Shown: positions 1-6,781, counted from the first letter of the stretch. The stretch: 29,279 bases of DNA from JAGVPT01 sp964642725 (GCA_964642725.1 CAZXQG010000035.1:1-29279), one strand, 5' to 3'. Notes: generated from the letters alone by a model not told the origin. Translations and numbers: made by a program.

Positions 1-119
1 CGTATCGGGATACTTCGGATATACCATTAAGATGTTCATTGGCTAGACCTCACGAATAATCATATAAGAGTCAGTTTTGTAAAATTGATATGATGCTATA
101 AAGAACAGAGGTATCATCC

Positions 120-429
120 TCACACCTTGAGAAAGGCGAGCATGTTGGCGTTGAACGTATCCTTGTGCGTCCAGGGCAAGCCGTGAGGGGCGCCTGGATA
201 GACCCTCAAGGTCGCATTCGTAACGAGTTTGGACGCGGCCGGCGTGAGCCGAGTCGCCGATCGGGACGATCATGGGCGAAGCAACGATAACCGTTGGACG
301 CCAGGTAAAGCGCCGTGTTTTCCCAGGCATCGGCGTTGGGCGGCCGGCCGTGGCTGAAGACAACAGGTTGTCCCGATCCCCAAATTTGTAATACATTTCT
401 GTTTTGTCTTTGGTGGTAATCATGTTCAT
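120..429 (-). pseudogene. Alpha/beta-hydrolase (chloroperoxidase-like) pseudogene with internal deletion
   Basis: Only the two ends of a non-heme chloroperoxidase-type alpha/beta hydrolase remain. The start reads MNMITTKDKTEMYYK. A shift of frame then gives WGSGQPVVFSHGRPPNADAW and ENTALYLASNGYRCFAHDR, the usual strand around the oxyanion HG and the start of the region before the nucleophile. After a second shift the sequence jumps to the family C-terminus, ATLRVYPGAPHGLPWTHKD, which carries the catalytic-triad histidine, and ends NMLAFLKV-stop. Intact members are about 270-280 residues and this relic is 310 bp. The Ser nucleophile elbow (GxSxG) and the Asp region are gone. It cannot make an active enzyme. 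The family assignment is from memory of family sequences. Confidence 0.75.
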
Positions 430-580
430 GTTGATACTTCCTTAGTTGTTTCAGACAACATACCCTGCTCGTCTGTCAACTGAATTTGCAGCCTAAAGGA
501 GCGTGATTGCCGGAACTCAGAGCGCATTCCGTAGAGCGTTCCTAAAATTGAATCAACGAGGGAGTGCTCTTGAGCGATCA

Positions 581-838
581 CTACAATTTCTTTGCTGGAC
601 TTCGAGGAGGCGGGGTCTCCGGAATTTGCAGGTTCATTTGCTGCAGGCTTTTTTCGCTAACCGTGGAGCCGCATGATGGATGGCCTGACGCTGTAATATT
701 ATAGAGGGCAACCGCTTCTCCCGATTTCGTTTCTTGCCATCCAAGGAATTTCGCATCTGAATCCCAACCGGACTGATTGATCTGTTCAGGTATGTTCTTT
801 TCCGTTGGCATTGAACCATCCGCTATTGTTGTTTGCAT
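581..838 (-). CDS. Small conserved-looking hypothetical protein (85 aa)
   Basis: This small soluble protein has no signal peptide or membrane segment. Its core reads FLGWQETKSGEAVALYNIT followed by HPSCGSTVSEKSLQQMNLQIP, a pattern I associate with short conserved hypothetical proteins of environmental bacteria. No function is known to me. The tail (PETPPPRSPAKKL) is proline-rich and basic. A GGGAGG Shine-Dalgarno lies about 11 nt before the ATG and supports this start. The gene is the first one downstream of the conserved promoter module at 983-1046, with a predicted leader of roughly 140 nt. It may therefore belong to the same regulon as the CsbD-like gene and the T9SS propeller. The regulon link is inference. 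Confidence 0.7.
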   Translation of the reverse strand: MQTTIADGSMPTEKNIPEQINQSGWDSDAKFLGWQETKSGEAVALYNITASGHPSCGSTVSEKSLQQMNLQIPETPPPRSPAKKL

Positions 839-982
839 ATGTTTTTGAACCTCCCAGTTTTCACTCCTGCCTTTTCTTTAATGAGGGCGAACGGCACCAG
901 CGGTTCCCCTTTGCCGGTTGTTCGAGAAAGGCTATACCCACCCGTCAATGAAAGACTCACATATCGCTAAATGTTAATAAGG

Positions 983-1046
983 ATAATACCATAGATGTTA
1001 AAAATTGGGAATACTCCAAAGGGATGAAAAAGGGATTAATCCCTTT
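983..1046 (-). promoter_or_regulatory. Conserved promoter module, copy A
   Basis: Read toward the gene at 581-838, the module is AAAGGGAT (1046-1039), 13 nt, ATCCCTTT (1025-1018), GG, exactly 27 nt, then the -10-like TATTAT (988-983). In this copy the spacer also contains a second ATCCCTTT, so the two proximal copies form a direct repeat with an 11-bp period. The distal half-site and that inner copy make a long palindrome (GGGATTAATCCC core). The layout is identical in copies B (8251-8314) and C (1696-1759). The most likely meaning is an activator-dependent promoter. The half-site centres would fall near -45 and -66, two helical turns apart. Confidence 0.6.
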
Positions 1047-1208
1047 TTTAATAAGAGTTGCGGCGGTTGTTGGTGTGAGTCGGACCGCATTCTAAGTTCA
1101 GCAAATCCCGCAAACGACGGCATGTTTACAGTATACATTGGCTCGGACTGGCGTAAATGAGTGATGACGCCGGCAGGAGTTTTTTGTCTATGCGCGACCG
1201 GATAGTCG

Positions 1209-1596
1209 GACGTGACAGAATCTGTGCAGACAGGGGCGGTTGGATTTATCCTCAAGGAAGCAACAGTAGGGGATGTGATCTATACGATTCGAGCCGCAGC
1301 CGCAGGAAAAACAGGACTTCCCGTCCCGATGACCGGGTCGCTCTTTTATCAAGTTGCGGCCGCGCACTCAAGCGGCTTTTTCGGATGACGGAGCGAGAGA
1401 AGGAAATTATTGCATTGATAGCCGGCGGTTTGAGCAACCAGCAAATTGCGGGAACTCTCGAAGAGGAACATTTACAGTCAAACGTTACGTCCATAACATC
1501 GTAGAGAAATTAGAATTGCACAGCCGTCTTCAAATCGTAAGCTGCTCCCGAGATGAAGAGACACAGAAACCCCGTTACGACAGACCCTCCTCATAA
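1209..1596 (+). pseudogene. NarL/LuxR-type response regulator pseudogene
   Basis: Three reading frames in succession give the remains of one response regulator. From 1209 the frame reads DVTESVQTGAVGFILKEAT and DVIYTIRAAAAGKTGLP, the end of a receiver domain with the conserved lysine in FILK, then MTGSLFYQVAAH and a stop at 1386-1388. The LuxR-type helix-turn-helix continues in a second frame as MTEREKEIIALIAGGLSNQQ. It shifts again to FTVKRYVHNIVEKLELHSRL. At least two frameshifts separate the parts. The first half of the receiver, with its phosphoacceptor Asp, is not recognisable. The gene is dead. It lies between promoter modules A and C, so it is tempting to see it as a lost regulator of them, but nothing in the sequence proves that. 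Confidence 0.75.
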
Positions 1597-1695
1597 CAAC
1601 ACGCCGAACTTCTCACCGACGAACACACCGCCGTTTCTTGTGGTCTTTCAGTTCAGTTTTCCAACCGAACGGCTGACATCACTTCTCGTCCTTGA

Positions 1696-1759
1696 AAAAG
1701 GATTAGCTACTTATTCGTCCTTTTGGGCTATTACGCATCCGCCCAATCGGCAGTATATT
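1696..1759 (+). promoter_or_regulatory. Conserved promoter module, copy C
   Basis: AAAAGGAT (1696-1703), 13 nt, GTCCTTTT (1717-1724), GG, 27 nt, TATATT (1754-1759). Compared with copies A and B, both half-sites have changed G to A and C to T at the mirrored position, so the dyad is kept by matched changes. One mismatch remains at the inner end of the dyad. The spacing to the TATNNT hexamer is the same to the base. The module faces the CsbD-like gene at 1876, predicting a leader of about 110 nt. Confidence 0.55.
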
Positions 1760-1783
1760 TTTCTATGCTCTGGCAAGAGTTTC

Positions 1784-1839
1784 TTCCGTCTTTCGACGGA
1801 ATGACATTAAAACTGACACTGAGAAACTATCAATGTCAT
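1784..1839 (+). other. Two inverted repeats in the leader of the CsbD-like gene
   Basis: The predicted leader RNA holds a compact hairpin, TTCCGTC-TTTC-GACGGAA (1784-1801). It is followed by the 8-bp inverted repeat ATGACATT (1801-1808) / AATGTCAT (1832-1839). No poly-U tract follows, so this is not a standard terminator. It may be a stability or translation-control structure. A chance origin is possible. Confidence 0.35.
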
Positions 1840-1875
1840 AAATCACTCCTTTTCATAAACGCATGAAGTTATCGT

Positions 1876-2061
1876 ATGAACACGCTCAGAATGAAGGGCA
1901 GCTGGAATGAAACTGTTGGTAAACTTAAACAACAATTTGCCAATATGATGGATGATGATATGCTATTTAGGAAGGGGGAGGATGAAGAGGTCTTGGGAAG
2001 GCTTCAGCAAAAACTCGGGAAGACGAAGGAAGACGTACGCAAGCTTGTTGGAACATTGTGA
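1876..2061 (+). CDS. CsbD-like stress protein
   Basis: This 61-residue hydrophilic helical protein has the CsbD-family pattern: an N-terminal GSWNETVGKLKQQFANM, a DDD turn, then VLGRLQQKLGKTKEDVRKLV. CsbD-type proteins accumulate in many bacteria under general or nutrient stress, and their molecular role is unknown. The protein is cytoplasmic, with no signal peptide. The ATG has only a weak GAAG upstream. It is the first gene after promoter module C, which fits stress-type control. The family call rests on the sequence pattern and length (60-70 aa is usual). Confidence 0.75.
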   Translation: MNTLRMKGSWNETVGKLKQQFANMMDDDMLFRKGEDEEVLGRLQQKLGKTKEDVRKLVGTL

Positions 2062-2149
2062 AGGATCGTTCGGCTCTGCATCGTTAACGGGCAAAAACCG
2101 CATGACTTTCCGTAGCTGTGAATATAGAAATTACATTGTGGGCCTATCC

Positions 2150-2221
2150 ATGAACAATACAATCTCGCTCGCAATTATTGCCGGCGGCGTTCTTCTTCTG
2201 ATCTTCGGCATTAACGCGTAA
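2150..2221 (+). CDS. Very short membrane peptide, possibly truncated DUF3185-like
   Basis: ATG at 2150 opens a 23-residue peptide, MNNTISLAIIAGGVLLLIF plus GINA, that is a single transmembrane helix. It matches the first helix of small two-helix membrane proteins of the DUF3185 type (pattern ...GIVLLIFGINASDS...), which are about 70 residues long. Here a TAA follows GINA directly, so the second helix is missing. It is either a degraded remnant or a genuine one-helix peptide. It sits between the CsbD-like gene and the next small gene on the same strand. Confidence 0.35.
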   Translation: MNNTISLAIIAGGVLLLIFGINA

Positions 2222-2244
2222 AATTGGAAGGTGAACATTTGCAA

Positions 2245-2448
2245 ATGACAGATGATACTCGCATGACGCACGGCATCCACAAAGGAACTCGGATGAAAGA
2301 TGTTCCGGCCGCGTATTTGCTCCGCCTGTCGAGAGACGTGACGACTGTGGGGCTTACGAATTACGTTGCCGACAATCATGAAGTTCTGAAATTGGAGGCG
2401 AAAAGGGACGGGCGGCTGCAATACAAAAAGAGGACTGTACGGCGATAA
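2245..2448 (+). CDS. Small basic hypothetical protein, DUF3820-like motif
   Basis: The product is a 67-residue protein, MTDDTRMTHGIHKGTRMKDV and then PAAYLLRLSRD. The G-x-x-K-G-x-x-[ML]-x-x-V/L-P-x-x-Y-L-L pattern is like the short motif of DUF3820-type proteins (GKYKGKxLxEVPxxYLxWL), whose role is poorly known. The C-terminus is rich in Lys/Arg. A TTG at 2224 is possible, but GGAAGGTG about 11 nt before the ATG at 2245 favours the later start. It is the middle of a run of short plus-strand genes (1876-3522). Confidence 0.5.
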   Translation: MTDDTRMTHGIHKGTRMKDVPAAYLLRLSRDVTTVGLTNYVADNHEVLKLEAKRDGRLQYKKRTVRR

Positions 2449-2513
2449 TTGAAACAGGCAGATTCCACGCCGATAAGAAGGTCATTTCTAACCAGAAGAG
2501 GACGTAAAGCATT

Positions 2514-2828
2514 ATGGCCAAAATCAAAGTAACCCGCAAGAGTTACGTTCGCAAAGACCGCACCGTGGTAAAGGGCACTGCCTATTATACCAAAGACAAG
2601 GGTAATCCAGGTAAAACGCCGGAGAGTAAAAAGTTCTATCATCCCAAGGTAGAGATGCACTGGCATAAGGACCAATCGGCTGAGGTGAGGCGAAAAAACG
2701 CGCTTACGGCTCACAGCGGCAATAAGCTCTCCACCGCCAGAGCTTTGCAAGCACTAGCCAATGTGACAACCGACGCCAAGACTGGCAAGCTGGCAAAGGC
2801 CGACGCAGACTATTTCTTCAGGCATTAG
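2514..2828 (+). CDS. Lysine-rich hypothetical protein (104 aa)
   Basis: This is a strongly basic soluble protein. The N-terminus (MAKIKVTRKSYVRKDRTVVK) is followed by GTAYYTKDKGNPGKTPESKK and then FYHPKVEMHWHKDQSAEVRR. The second half is helical and polar (STARALQALANVTTDAKTGK) and ends ADADYFFRH. There is no signal peptide, membrane span or metal motif. The repeated Lys/Arg and the KTPESKK segment suggest nucleic-acid contact, but I do not recognise a named family. An AGAGGA lies about 11 nt upstream of the ATG. Confidence 0.6.
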   Translation: MAKIKVTRKSYVRKDRTVVKGTAYYTKDKGNPGKTPESKKFYHPKVEMHWHKDQSAEVRRKNALTAHSGNKLSTARALQALANVTTDAKTGKLAKADADYFFRH

Positions 2829-2889
2829 TTCTCTACATACTGTAGCATGATACGTTATGACCGGGCACGGTTCTAAATGAGGAGAAAGC

Positions 2890-3522
2890 ATGAACACTAA
2901 TATCCGCTTCCATTTTATTGCTGCAATGACGGCGTCGCTCTTATTGTTATCCTGTACATCGACACAACTTTCGCATACATGGCGAGACGCATCATATACG
3001 GCGGGGCCGTTGAAAAAAATACTGGTGGTGGCTGTCAGAAAGGATCAAGTACGGAGACGGATATGGGAAGACGGGTTCGCGGCAGCTCTATCGGCACACG
3101 GTGTCGATGCGATCCCATCATATCGCAGTATCGCTGAAACGCTCCCCGACACGGGCCACATCAATACCATCGCCAGGGAGGGGAACTTTGACGGCATCAT
3201 GCTTATCGGAAAAGCCTCGGCCAGGACAACAGCGGGCGTCACTACCAGCTCAGATCTCACTTCAGAGGATTCCCCGTACCAGCAATGGGGCGGGTGGTAC
3301 TCTGAATATTATGACCGCGAATATTATCCAGGGCATCCCGTAATAAATGAAATCGTGAAAGATGAAATCAAAATATGGGCGATGAAGGGAGGGGGACGAA
3401 TGATTTGGACAGGAGTGAGTGAGGTGCGCGAAAGCGATCAGGTCGAAGACGTTAGCGGCGAGATAATTTCCCGTATCGTGCACGCGCTTGTAAAGCAGGG
3501 AGTAATCGCCGAAGGATCCTGA
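2890..3522 (+). CDS. Putative lipoprotein (210 aa)
   Basis: The N-terminus is a lipoprotein signal peptide: basic start, hydrophobic AAMTASLLLLSC lipobox, and Cys22 as the lipidated residue. After it comes SHTWRDASYTAGPLKKILVV, then a globular domain with RRIWEDGFAAALSAHGVDAI and FDGIMLIGKASA. This resembles uncharacterised envelope lipoproteins with a W-x-D stretch and a conserved RRxWED motif. A 45-residue Ser/Thr/Tyr-rich loop (about 120-160) is followed by a C-terminal helix pair. GAGGAG lies just ahead of the ATG. The gene is convergent with the BamA-like gene and only 52 nt from it. The protein is likely anchored in the outer or inner membrane, with role unknown. Confidence 0.7.
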   Translation: MNTNIRFHFIAAMTASLLLLSCTSTQLSHTWRDASYTAGPLKKILVVAVRKDQVRRRIWEDGFAAALSAHGVDAIPSYRSIAETLPDTGHINTIAREGNFDGIMLIGKASARTTAGVTTSSDLTSEDSPYQQWGGWYSEYYDREYYPGHPVINEIVKDEIKIWAMKGGGRMIWTGVSEVRESDQVEDVSGEIISRIVHALVKQGVIAEGS

Positions 3523-3574
3523 CGAACAATACGTGCATGGAAGGTTACGGGAATGTCTGAAAGTTACCCCTTGC

Positions 3575-4687
3575 TTAAAACGCTTCCGAAGATGTAAAAT
3601 ACACTCCCGATGAATTCTTGCCGAATCCGAGGTCGGCGCGGAGTGTCACATGCTCTTCGGCGTCAAGAATATATCTGATGCCGCCGCCGCCGCCGATTTT
3701 GAATTCTTTCACACTCCACTGGCCCACCCTTTCCGCCACCTGGCCGATGCCCGCAAAAGCAACGACGCCGATCTTCCACCAAACCGGGATCCTGTAATCC
3801 GCTTGAAAAACAAGAGAAGTGTTATCTCTGTATTGTCCATCGAAATATCCGCGGACCAGGTTTTCTCCGCCGAATCGTGCGAGATTCTGGAACGGCGCCA
3901 TCCCGCCAATGATTTCAGCTGCCGCCTGCATCGCCAGTATCTGAGAAGGAATCAACTCATAAAAATGACGTACATCGAGGAGAAGGTCGTTGTAACTAAA
4001 ATCGCTCCCGAAAGCTTTCCTATTGAAAATAGATGTTGCCTGGAAAAGACCCCCCGCCTGCGTTGCTTGCGCATTGTCCCGGGAATCCCAATTAAGAGAA
4101 AAACCTATACCCGACACAAACCCGCCTTTGCTCCCGGGAATTATCCCCGGCGCAAGGGCTCCCGACGGATCGGTCTCCACAATCGACGTTGACTCGTATC
4201 TAAGCAGCGGACCACAATTGAGGTTTGACTTAATTTTTTTGTAGAGAACAATCTGTATGAGGAATGACCTCGACGTATAACTTTCCGCTGAATCGACCGG
4301 AGTGTTGTTCCCGATTCCATAGAACTTGTTTGGGAAATTTTTAAACGAAGAATTCGCCAACAAACGGTATTCATCGTTTCCGAAGAAATAGTAATCCGAG
4401 TTTACCTCGGCGATAATTTGCTTCTTCAACGTGTAGGTTATGTCTCCGGTGAAATCGGATGTCCGGCTCAGCGGGCGTGCGAGGGAATCCCGGTAGAGAT
4501 ATAACGCGGCGGCGCCGATCGCAACTCCTGTCTCGGGAGTAAAGTAGACAATGGGAAAAGGATAGACTCCTAATCGTTGTGCGCGTGTTGTGTCTTTCGG
4601 CGACTCCCCGGCCTGCGCCCGCTCAACGAAGAGCGGCAAGGTCGAAAAAAAGGCAGCAATGAGAATAAGAGAGGTTCTAAATATCAT
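3575..4687 (-). CDS. BamA/TamA-type (Omp85) outer-membrane barrel protein
   Basis: A signal peptide (about residues 1-26, ending VERAQA) is followed by a short linker and a barrel of alternating strands. A segment LARFGGENLVRGYFDGQYRD carries the R-G-Y signature of the surface-antigen (D15/Omp85) domain that plugs the barrel lumen. The C-terminal residue is Phe, the usual beta-signal. There are no POTRA repeats in 370 residues, so this is a barrel-only member rather than BamA itself. Its substrate or cargo is unknown. The ATG lacks a Shine-Dalgarno but overlaps the stop of a 38-codon ORF with a very good one (4687-4803), so translation is probably coupled. Confidence 0.75.
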   Translation of the reverse strand: MIFRTSLILIAAFFSTLPLFVERAQAGESPKDTTRAQRLGVYPFPIVYFTPETGVAIGAAALYLYRDSLARPLSRTSDFTGDITYTLKKQIIAEVNSDYYFFGNDEYRLLANSSFKNFPNKFYGIGNNTPVDSAESYTSRSFLIQIVLYKKIKSNLNCGPLLRYESTSIVETDPSGALAPGIIPGSKGGFVSGIGFSLNWDSRDNAQATQAGGLFQATSIFNRKAFGSDFSYNDLLLDVRHFYELIPSQILAMQAAAEIIGGMAPFQNLARFGGENLVRGYFDGQYRDNTSLVFQADYRIPVWWKIGVVAFAGIGQVAERVGQWSVKEFKIGGGGGIRYILDAEEHVTLRADLGFGKNSSGVYFTSSEAF

Positions 4688-4803
4688 TATCGACGTAAAG
4701 GAAATCTTGTCTGAAGTTCCACAATAGTACGAAACGTGCTTACCCTGCCTCCGGTCTGTGCGCCCGCCTCTTTTGAAAAATCGGAAATCATCTTAGGACG
4801 CAT
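4687..4803 (-). CDS. 38-aa ORF coupled to the BamA-like gene
   Basis: ATG at 4801-4803 is preceded at 7 nt by GGAGGTG (4811-4817), the best Shine-Dalgarno in this part of the window. The ORF encodes MRPKMISDFSKEAGAQTGGR and VSTFRTIVELQTRFPLRR. It ends in TAA, whose last A is the first base of the ATG of the BamA-like gene (TAATG). That gene has no ribosome site of its own, so ribosomes ending here could restart there. The peptide is basic, not hydrophobic and unknown to me. It could be a functional small protein or only a translation-leading ORF. Confidence 0.5.
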   Translation of the reverse strand: MRPKMISDFSKEAGAQTGGRVSTFRTIVELQTRFPLRR

Positions 4804-4995
4804 CGGGATTCACCTCCGTCACAGTCATATTCTATTCCTGGGTGTCGTTTTTCTATCGGCGCCGTTCGCAGCAGATTGCTTTTCTCCGAATCAATCATTG
4901 CAGTTTTGTGTTCCTGCCGGTAGTCATACGGAGGATCTTCTTTAATTGTTTGCCGTCATCGTCAAAATGGTTGCGTTTAATATTTCGAACGCTGG

Positions 4996-5622
4996 TTATC
5001 TCACCGTATATCGAAACTCCTTCGTTTTTGATTCTCCATGAGCGTTAACGGTCACAAGGAATTGGTATTTCCCTTTTTCCTTAAGCGTGAGGCCGATTCC
5101 AAAGTGTTTCATCATAGGTTTGAGGTCGACCGATGAGTGCTTCTTAGACGGGGACATTATCATGACCGCGGCGCTGGCATCAGGGATTCCTTTCTTGGTG
5201 GCAGCATCCGATACTTCGAGCATGATGCAGTGCGTGCCGGCCATCATAGAGTCCATCATCGCCTTATTCATTCCCATGCCATTGTGTTTCATTCCCATCA
5301 TATCTTCCCCCATTCCCATGCTGGAGTCGTCCATCTCGCCCATCGACATGTGTCCCATTGGGTCTTCCATTTCGTGATGCATCATCATTTTACCCATCAT
5401 TCGCTTCATTATCTTCTTATGCTGTCTTTGCGTCATGATCCAAATCTTCATATGAAGGCCTTCGACTGTCGCATCGACTGTCGGTTTGCCCATCAACTTC
5501 GACATGTCATATCGCTTCATTCGGGTCATTGTCGTGTCGCCGTGATCGTGATGTCCAAACAAGGGGAGCGTTAAGACGATTGTCAGGACTGTTAACAATA
5601 GCATGTTTTTGGTTTTCATCAT
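4996..5622 (-). CDS. Methionine/histidine-rich exported protein, probable metal-related
   Basis: A signal peptide (ending near LTLPLFG) precedes HHDHGD. Residues about 40-68 and 130-208 form what looks like one beta-sandwich domain of the YtkA/FixH or Ig-like type (THCIMLEVSDAATKKGIPDA, then EKGKYQFLVTVNAHGESK). It is interrupted by a loop of about 60 residues packed with Met, His, Asp and Glu (MMGKMMMHHEMEDPMGHMSM and similar). Roughly 36 of 208 residues are Met. Methionine-rich exported segments usually bind Cu(I) or Ag(I), so a periplasmic copper role is plausible but unproven. No copper pump or sensor lies nearby. An in-frame ATG one codon later is an alternative start. Confidence 0.6.
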   Translation of the reverse strand: MMKTKNMLLLTVLTIVLTLPLFGHHDHGDTTMTRMKRYDMSKLMGKPTVDATVEGLHMKIWIMTQRQHKKIMKRMMGKMMMHHEMEDPMGHMSMGEMDDSSMGMGEDMMGMKHNGMGMNKAMMDSMMAGTHCIMLEVSDAATKKGIPDASAAVMIMSPSKKHSSVDLKPMMKHFGIGLTLKEKGKYQFLVTVNAHGESKTKEFRYTVR

Positions 5623-5636
5623 AAATAATTTCTGAT

Positions 5637-5831
5637 TTAGTTTCTGAATTGTGTAAGTCGATCCCGATTTATCTCAGTCGAACTTATCTTGTAGATGACT
5701 TGACCGAGTCGGTTGGAATAAGCATGAAAATCTACACCGTTTGCCGTGGCAATGGTTCTACCAAGATCCGCCAGTACCGATGCCTGGCCGTGTGCATCAT
5801 TGTTGCCAAAGAGCAGTTTAGGGTTGCTTTG
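5637..5831 (-). pseudogene. Coding-looking remnant without a start codon
   Basis: The frame is open for 64 codons and ends in TAA. It reads LLFGNNDAHGQASVLADLGR, TIATANGVDFHAYSNRLGQV and IYKISSTEINRDRLTQFRN. The composition looks like a real soluble protein C-terminus. No ATG, GTG or TTG lies in the frame, and a stop sits at its upstream end, inside the 3' end of the SHOCT gene. It is best read as the tail of a gene whose front was lost. I do not recognise the family. Confidence 0.3.
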
Positions 5832-6048
5832 CTAAATCGTTCTCAAGAATTTTTTTCTTCTCTTGATATTCTTCAGTTGTGATTTGCCCGGAAGCGAATC
5901 GCTTCTGCAAAATGTCAAGCGGAGTATCCTTCTTCTTTCGCTGGCCCGGTATATTATAGGGAGTTGCGAAAATCCAAAACAGAAATATTATCCAAATGAA
6001 CCACCAAATGAGGTGCATTCCCCAGAAATGATAGCCTTCGTAGAACAT
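5818..6048 (-). CDS. SHOCT-domain membrane protein
   Basis: This is a 76-residue protein. Residues about 8-30 (FWGMHLIWWFIWIIFLFWIF) form one very aromatic transmembrane helix. Residues 45-70 are a SHOCT domain (PLDILQKRFASGQITTEEYQ, EKKKIL), a short helix-turn motif found at protein ends and thought to mediate oligomerisation. The start at 6048 is preferred over upstream in-frame starts because GAAAGG lies 9 nt before it and the helix then begins at once. It stands alone between hypothetical genes. Confidence 0.75.
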   Translation of the reverse strand: MFYEGYHFWGMHLIWWFIWIIFLFWIFATPYNIPGQRKKKDTPLDILQKRFASGQITTEEYQEKKKILENDLAKQP

Positions 6049-6259
6049 GATTTGCGACCTTTCATGATTAGTGATGTGATTGTTCTTTCTTGACGTAGAT
6101 AGCCAAAGAATGCTTCTGCCCAAAGGAAGGTGTTACATGATTACTTTTTACCCGTCTACCTGCATTCGGCAGCACAGGCAGTACACATATTTGCACAAAG
6201 TTTACTACGTGCATGTGATGGTCAGAAACGCAGGAAATGTATCCCAACAGCAACATCGG

Positions 6260-6781
6260 TTACGGTAATCGTACAGTTAATGAGGAGCTTGGTTCACCGA
6301 GTCCAAGCCGAGTTTTTTTGCCGACATTCTCTCTCAAATCATTCAATAATTTTTGGGGAGCGATGGAGCTTCCTACTTTGGCTCTCGCTGTGGGTTTCGT
6401 GCTGCCGGCGTGTTTGGTTCGGCAGACGATGAGATGTTTAATCTCTTTCTCAACAGCGAACAAGCAAAGAGCACGCATATAGAAGCGGTTGAATTCACTT
6501 TCTGCGATCGTTTCATCTGCATTCTTGGGAATATCGGAGGTGATGGTTCCTTTCTTTGATTTCGTGAGTTCAATCGAATCGAAATAGCCGTGAAGCTGCT
6601 CTGCAAGCCAAGCGGCGTCTTGAGATTCAATAGCATGCTTGAGTTTGGCCAAGTAGGTTATTTGTCCAGTGCGATTGAGACGCGGACTCAAATATGTTTT
6701 TCCTCTTTGTGCATCATAATCGACCTCATTCAGCATCAGCTTTCGGATAATATCATTAAGGTTTAGAAGGTTAAGAGCCAT
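6260..6781 (-). CDS. Conserved hypothetical protein (173 aa)
   Basis: This soluble protein has recognisable landmarks: LNDIIRKLMLNEVDYDAQRG, YLSPRLNRTGQITYLAKLKH, ESEFNRFYMRALC in the middle, then APQKLLNDLRENVG and a C-terminus GLGEPSSSLTVRLP. I recall a family of bacterial and phage-associated hypothetical proteins with this order of motifs (E-x-EFNRFY-x-RA and LL-x-x-LR) whose function is not known to me. The length is about right for that family, so it appears intact. GGAG lies 6 nt before the ATG. There is no signal peptide. Confidence 0.6.
   Translation of the reverse strand: MALNLLNLNDIIRKLMLNEVDYDAQRGKTYLSPRLNRTGQITYLAKLKHAIESQDAAWLAEQLHGYFDSIELTKSKKGTITSDIPKNADETIAESEFNRFYMRALCLFAVEKEIKHLIVCRTKHAGSTKPTARAKVGSSIAPQKLLNDLRENVGKKTRLGLGEPSSSLTVRLP

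Noticed and set aside
440..510. TTGACA and TATGTT upstream of the hydrolase relic as a promoter
   Set aside because: The spacer is only 11 nt, too short for sigma-70 recognition.
839..982. Riboswitch (cobalamin-like) in the leader of the 85-aa gene
   Set aside because: Only weak pairing around CGGCA/TGCCG is visible and no conserved riboswitch core motif could be found.
998..1255. 85-codon minus-strand frame
   Set aside because: It is antisense to the response-regulator relic and its 3' end is the palindrome of promoter module A. No family features.
1553..1804. 83-codon plus-strand frame
   Set aside because: It runs through promoter module C and into the leader, with a Pro/Ser/Phe-rich random composition.
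3650..4192. 180-codon plus-strand frame opposite the BamA-like gene
   Set aside because: It lies wholly within a well-supported outer-membrane protein gene and has no protein-like pattern.
6117..6150. Possible fourth copy of the promoter module upstream of the SHOCT gene (TTCCTTTGGGC on the minus strand)
   Set aside because: The half-site is only partly matched, the distal half is 2 bp out of register and no TATNNT lies 27 nt downstream.
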